A program made the position numbers and the translations under genes. Positions 60,778 to 64,000 of a DNA stretch of 64,000 nucleotides are shown here, piece by piece. Source of the DNA: Branchiostoma belcheri (taxonomy: Eukaryota > Chordata > Leptocardii > Amphioxiformes > Branchiostomatidae); assembly GCF_001625305.1 (NCBI RefSeq), contig NW_017804098.1:211651-275650 (forward strand), in the 5' to 3' direction. The notes beneath the pieces are model-generated. The model was not told the origin of the DNA. It did not search any database and worked only from the letters and a program-made list of their open reading frames with translations. Position 1 is the first letter of the stretch, and every line of letters starts with the position of its first letter.

Positions 60778-63754
60778 CACGTTCAGCGGTTTCTTTTCTA
60801 CTAGGCTCGGGTTTGCTAGTTACATGTTTTCACACAGGCTGAAAATATTTGACAGATCGCTCAACCAAATTTTATAGACAAATATTTATTTATACACACT
60901 GTATAACTTTTTAGCGTTTTGCATGTTTCGTTGTCCTTTAAAAAACCTTTGCACCATGCATCATATCAAGTACCTATATGTTTGGATGAGTTATGTGCTA
61001 GTTAGTATGTTAGTTAGTTAGCTACCTAGATAGTTGTTTGGGTGGTTTGTCCTTGGCGTATTTGAAAGAAAGGTAAAAAAATAATATTCAGAAAGCTTTC
61101 AACTGTTGCAAATGCAAAATACATCAATCCACAGCAGTACCAATACACAGTACTCCCTGAGCGAAAAATACACATATTTGTCATACCAAACGTCCTAATT
61201 ACCTGCCATGGATATGCTGTTTAACCTTGCTTATAAACTTCCCAAGCTACTTCCCGTGGAAGTGGCTTCTGACTAATTAAGACGTAAGGACAGACTGTCT
61301 TCCGAGAAATTTCTGCCGTCCAAAATTCTCCACATTGTTATTAGCGCGGTCATATAATCACGTCTCCCCGGCGTCTGTAACAGTACACTCGGCTAAGTGG
61401 CCTCACAGGAGACACGAATCAACTTCCAAAAACATTTCGGGATGAGGGATGGGTTTCTGCTGGGGTCTGGTAAAGCATGGAGACAGTTATACAAATGTGA
61501 ATAGCAACCTACAGAACATGATACTGAAAGATACGTGTGTACATCGCTACTTCTATAGCTACTTACTAATAGGTACAAATTAGTAAAGCAATGAATTTAT
61601 CAATTATCACTCTGATTGCATATTGCCAAACTTCCACATTCAACCGGTATGTTATGATGCATGACGTCCAATGATACGATGAATCGATGATGCACCAAAC
61701 CAATGACAGCACGAACTACGATTTTATGTCGGCAAGATCAAGGAGGTTTAATCAGATTGAAGCTCTTTGGTAAGATCTAAACTGTTACTACTGAAATTGA
61801 TTCTATAGGAGCATGAAGGTATAGATAGGATAAGTCTAATTGAGCGGGCCCCGGAAAACCGACAAATCAAAGAAGATTAAGTCAGATCAGGATTAAATCC
61901 GCCAACTCCAGCGGTAAACGCGGAGGTTCCGTAATTGCCGTCCGATCGCGTCTCGGATCTGAGAAGCGCTGCCACGGGCTGGACCACCAACCGAGGTCTC
62001 CTGGGGGTTGGGCGCCCTTGCCGCCGGTAACGTGCGACATGTAGTAGTCTCCCTTGTAGTAGAGTTCATTGACACCGGGCGCGTTGTCACAGGAAGGGGG
62101 TGTTTACAGTCATATTTCCTACATCTCCTAGAGACCCGAAGGTTTGGATCAGAGGTAAGTGATATATTCCGATGTCTTCTGTGCATGGATGGCGGTTAGA
62201 AAGTCTGGTACCGATATGGATCCCCCAAGAACATGGACTTGTGTTCACAAGTTCACAGTCAAAGTCGTCTCTACACGCCTCACACTATGAAGTCGTCTCC
62301 GTACGCCTTAGCTCACACAATGAAGTGTCGGTCTAACAGCTCCTTGGTCTAGGGTACGACCGTTTCTGACGTCGTTTCTGACAAGAGTTGAAAGTCCAGT
62401 TTCCAGAAATTCTATTGACAATAAGTGAATAACATTTATTAGTCGGTTTTCGGGCACCTTTTATTCTGTTTTTCATTTAATCATCTAAATAACGTAGTAC
62501 AGTTGCTCTCGCCTATTTTAGGGGGGGGGGGCGCGATGGGTCTGTGTATGGACACTTGAGCATCCCAATAGCGTCCCAACTGTACTGTAATGATACCCTT
62601 GTAACGTGAAGCCGGGTCTGCCAGGGGCGGCACGAAAATCCTGCTATCACAGACAAGATCAGATCTGCCCACAGCATCTGGGACAGAACCAAGGTCACGG
62701 TGGTCGATAAAGGATTATCTTGCAGGGCAGTTTTAATTGGAGACCGTGAGTCAGGCAGTCTGAGCATGGGACTAATCCTAGTGTAGCCTCAACTTCCTGG
62801 GGGCACCGCAACAGTACAACAAATAGTAGCTGCTAATCTGGCCTGGAGAACTAGGCTAGTCTATGAAGAGGAATTCACATACCACAAGTGAGCACGTAGA
62901 CTTCTTGGAAGTGATGGTCGGCAAACTTGTAACATGTAATCACCCCCGAACTCTAGCTGCAAGTTGTAACAAGCTAGGTGGGAATGGATCGATTCTGCAT
63001 AGTGTGACACATTTTGCCTGATTTTTGGGGGTACCTTTTTGTATTAAATACCAGGGCATTTTGTGTTGATTTACATATCCTATCCATCTAGCTATTAGTA
63101 TTAAACTAACTAATTGTGAAGTCCTTATAGTGTGCACTTCAGTATTCTAGCCTCTTGTAACTGTTTAGGAATGATAAAAAAGGCTTTTCGTCCTTGTCTT
63201 CTTATACTGGCCTGGGTGCCAAACCCATAGCACACTGGACACAAAGTATCTCAGTCAACATTCAAAGGTGTAAGACAAAGCAGTCAGTGGGATGTTTTAG
63301 TACGTTCCCAATCTATTGTCGTCAGCATTTGCTGGCAGGTTTCAGAAGATCAGATAGGAGTCGCTTTTGTCAGACCTCCTCGAATCTTCCCGAGATAAAG
63401 CTGCAGGGTGAGATAAGCCTCCAGTGTGCGGATATGTACCAGTTGTGTGAGTGGTGAGATAAAGACATCATCGCCAGCCTGTTTCCGCCAGATCGCGTGC
63501 ATTTGAGGAAGTAACGAAATGGCAGAGGGTCAACAAATGCTATAAAAAGTGCTGACAGGTTTTGGCACTCCCGCCTTCACGCCTCGCCATCCTTCTTTCG
63601 ATGCCAAGAGTTTGATACATCTGTCTATCAGACTCTGTTGCAGCAAGGAAGTGTCAATCAGATTGAACCTCGACCTCCCTGGTTGGATTGACTGAAAATC
63701 TTATAGAAATATGCACTGTAGCGCTTTTAATAAACGTGCGCTCTCTCTACCTTC
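60778..63754. other. Non-coding or unrecognised DNA
   Basis: About 3 kb without recognised genes; short open frames only. Confidence 0.5.
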
Positions 63755-63793
63755 CAGCCTCTACCATCAGGCCCCCCGGATTGCTGGAAAAAT
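63755..63793 (+). mobile_element. Isolated end of the TAGCCTC family
   Basis: CAGCCTCTACCATCAGG followed by CCCCCCGGATTGCTGGAAAAAT closely matches the left terminus of the 60.6-kb element. A further CTAGCCTCTATCGCTCGGG begins near 63951, close to the window edge. Confidence 0.55.
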
Positions 63794-64000
63794 CCTGAGA
63801 CATTGACCAAATAGACGGAATGATAGACCTATGCCAGAAAATAGTACAACTTAAAGTTCAAACCTAGGGAATTGTACTCCTCTGCTCGGCTAACTCCTCA
63901 AGCATACTAGTATTCATTCAGTCTCTTTGACGAATTTCTTATATTTTTCTAGCCTCTATCGCTCGGGAGCGGCAAACTGTTTCCAGTCGACCAAACTCCG

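Overview
The window is animal nuclear DNA. Its genes have many short exons with GT-AG introns, intergenic DNA is long and AT-leaning, and there is a LINE and several small non-autonomous DNA transposons. I infer an invertebrate deuterostome, most likely an amphioxus (Branchiostoma). An ETS protein that resembles vertebrate ETS1 and ETS2 about equally, an AMPD2-like AMP deaminase, many ACATGTA palindromes and strong haplotype differences all fit that. The species call is an inference; the gene identities are much firmer.

Layout. (1) 1-13,765, minus strand: the 5' part of an AMP deaminase gene, ten coding exons giving 475 residues, running off the left edge just past the HxH metal-binding motif. 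All exon phases agree. One intron has a GC donor, and a 30-nt element at 13,205-13,234 is either an in-frame cassette exon or an alternative first exon. (2) 13,766-26,580: no host gene recognised. It holds an exact 227-bp tandem duplication, a foldback transposon with a 9-bp target duplication, and a roughly 3-kb LINE (endonuclease plus reverse transcriptase) with two frame-breaking lesions. (3) 26,581-34,540, minus strand: a complete ETS1/2-type transcription factor gene, seven coding exons giving 511 residues, with Pointed and ETS domains, a non-coding first exon and a TATA/CCAAT/CRE promoter. A second, internal promoter with a CArG box and a palindromic CRE probably drives a shorter form. 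(4) 34,541-52,570: about 18 kb with no recognised gene, holding foldback elements, CA repeats and a haplotype junction. (5) 52,574-52,721, plus strand: a TATA promoter and an apparently non-coding first exon. Because vertebrate ETS1/FLI1 and ETS2/ERG are head-to-head pairs, I infer that this is the start of the ERG/FLI partner, whose coding exons would lie to the right. (6) 52,722-64,000: haplotype duplication, a polymorphic piggyBac-like MITE, an RFX X-box and a family of short inverted-repeat elements; no recognised coding exon.

Two single N bases (49,142 and 53,849) mark places where two overlapping haplotype contigs seem to have been laid end to end. The near-identical copies there are probably false duplications, but they expose insertion differences between haplotypes. 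I saw no tRNA, rRNA or CRISPR array.
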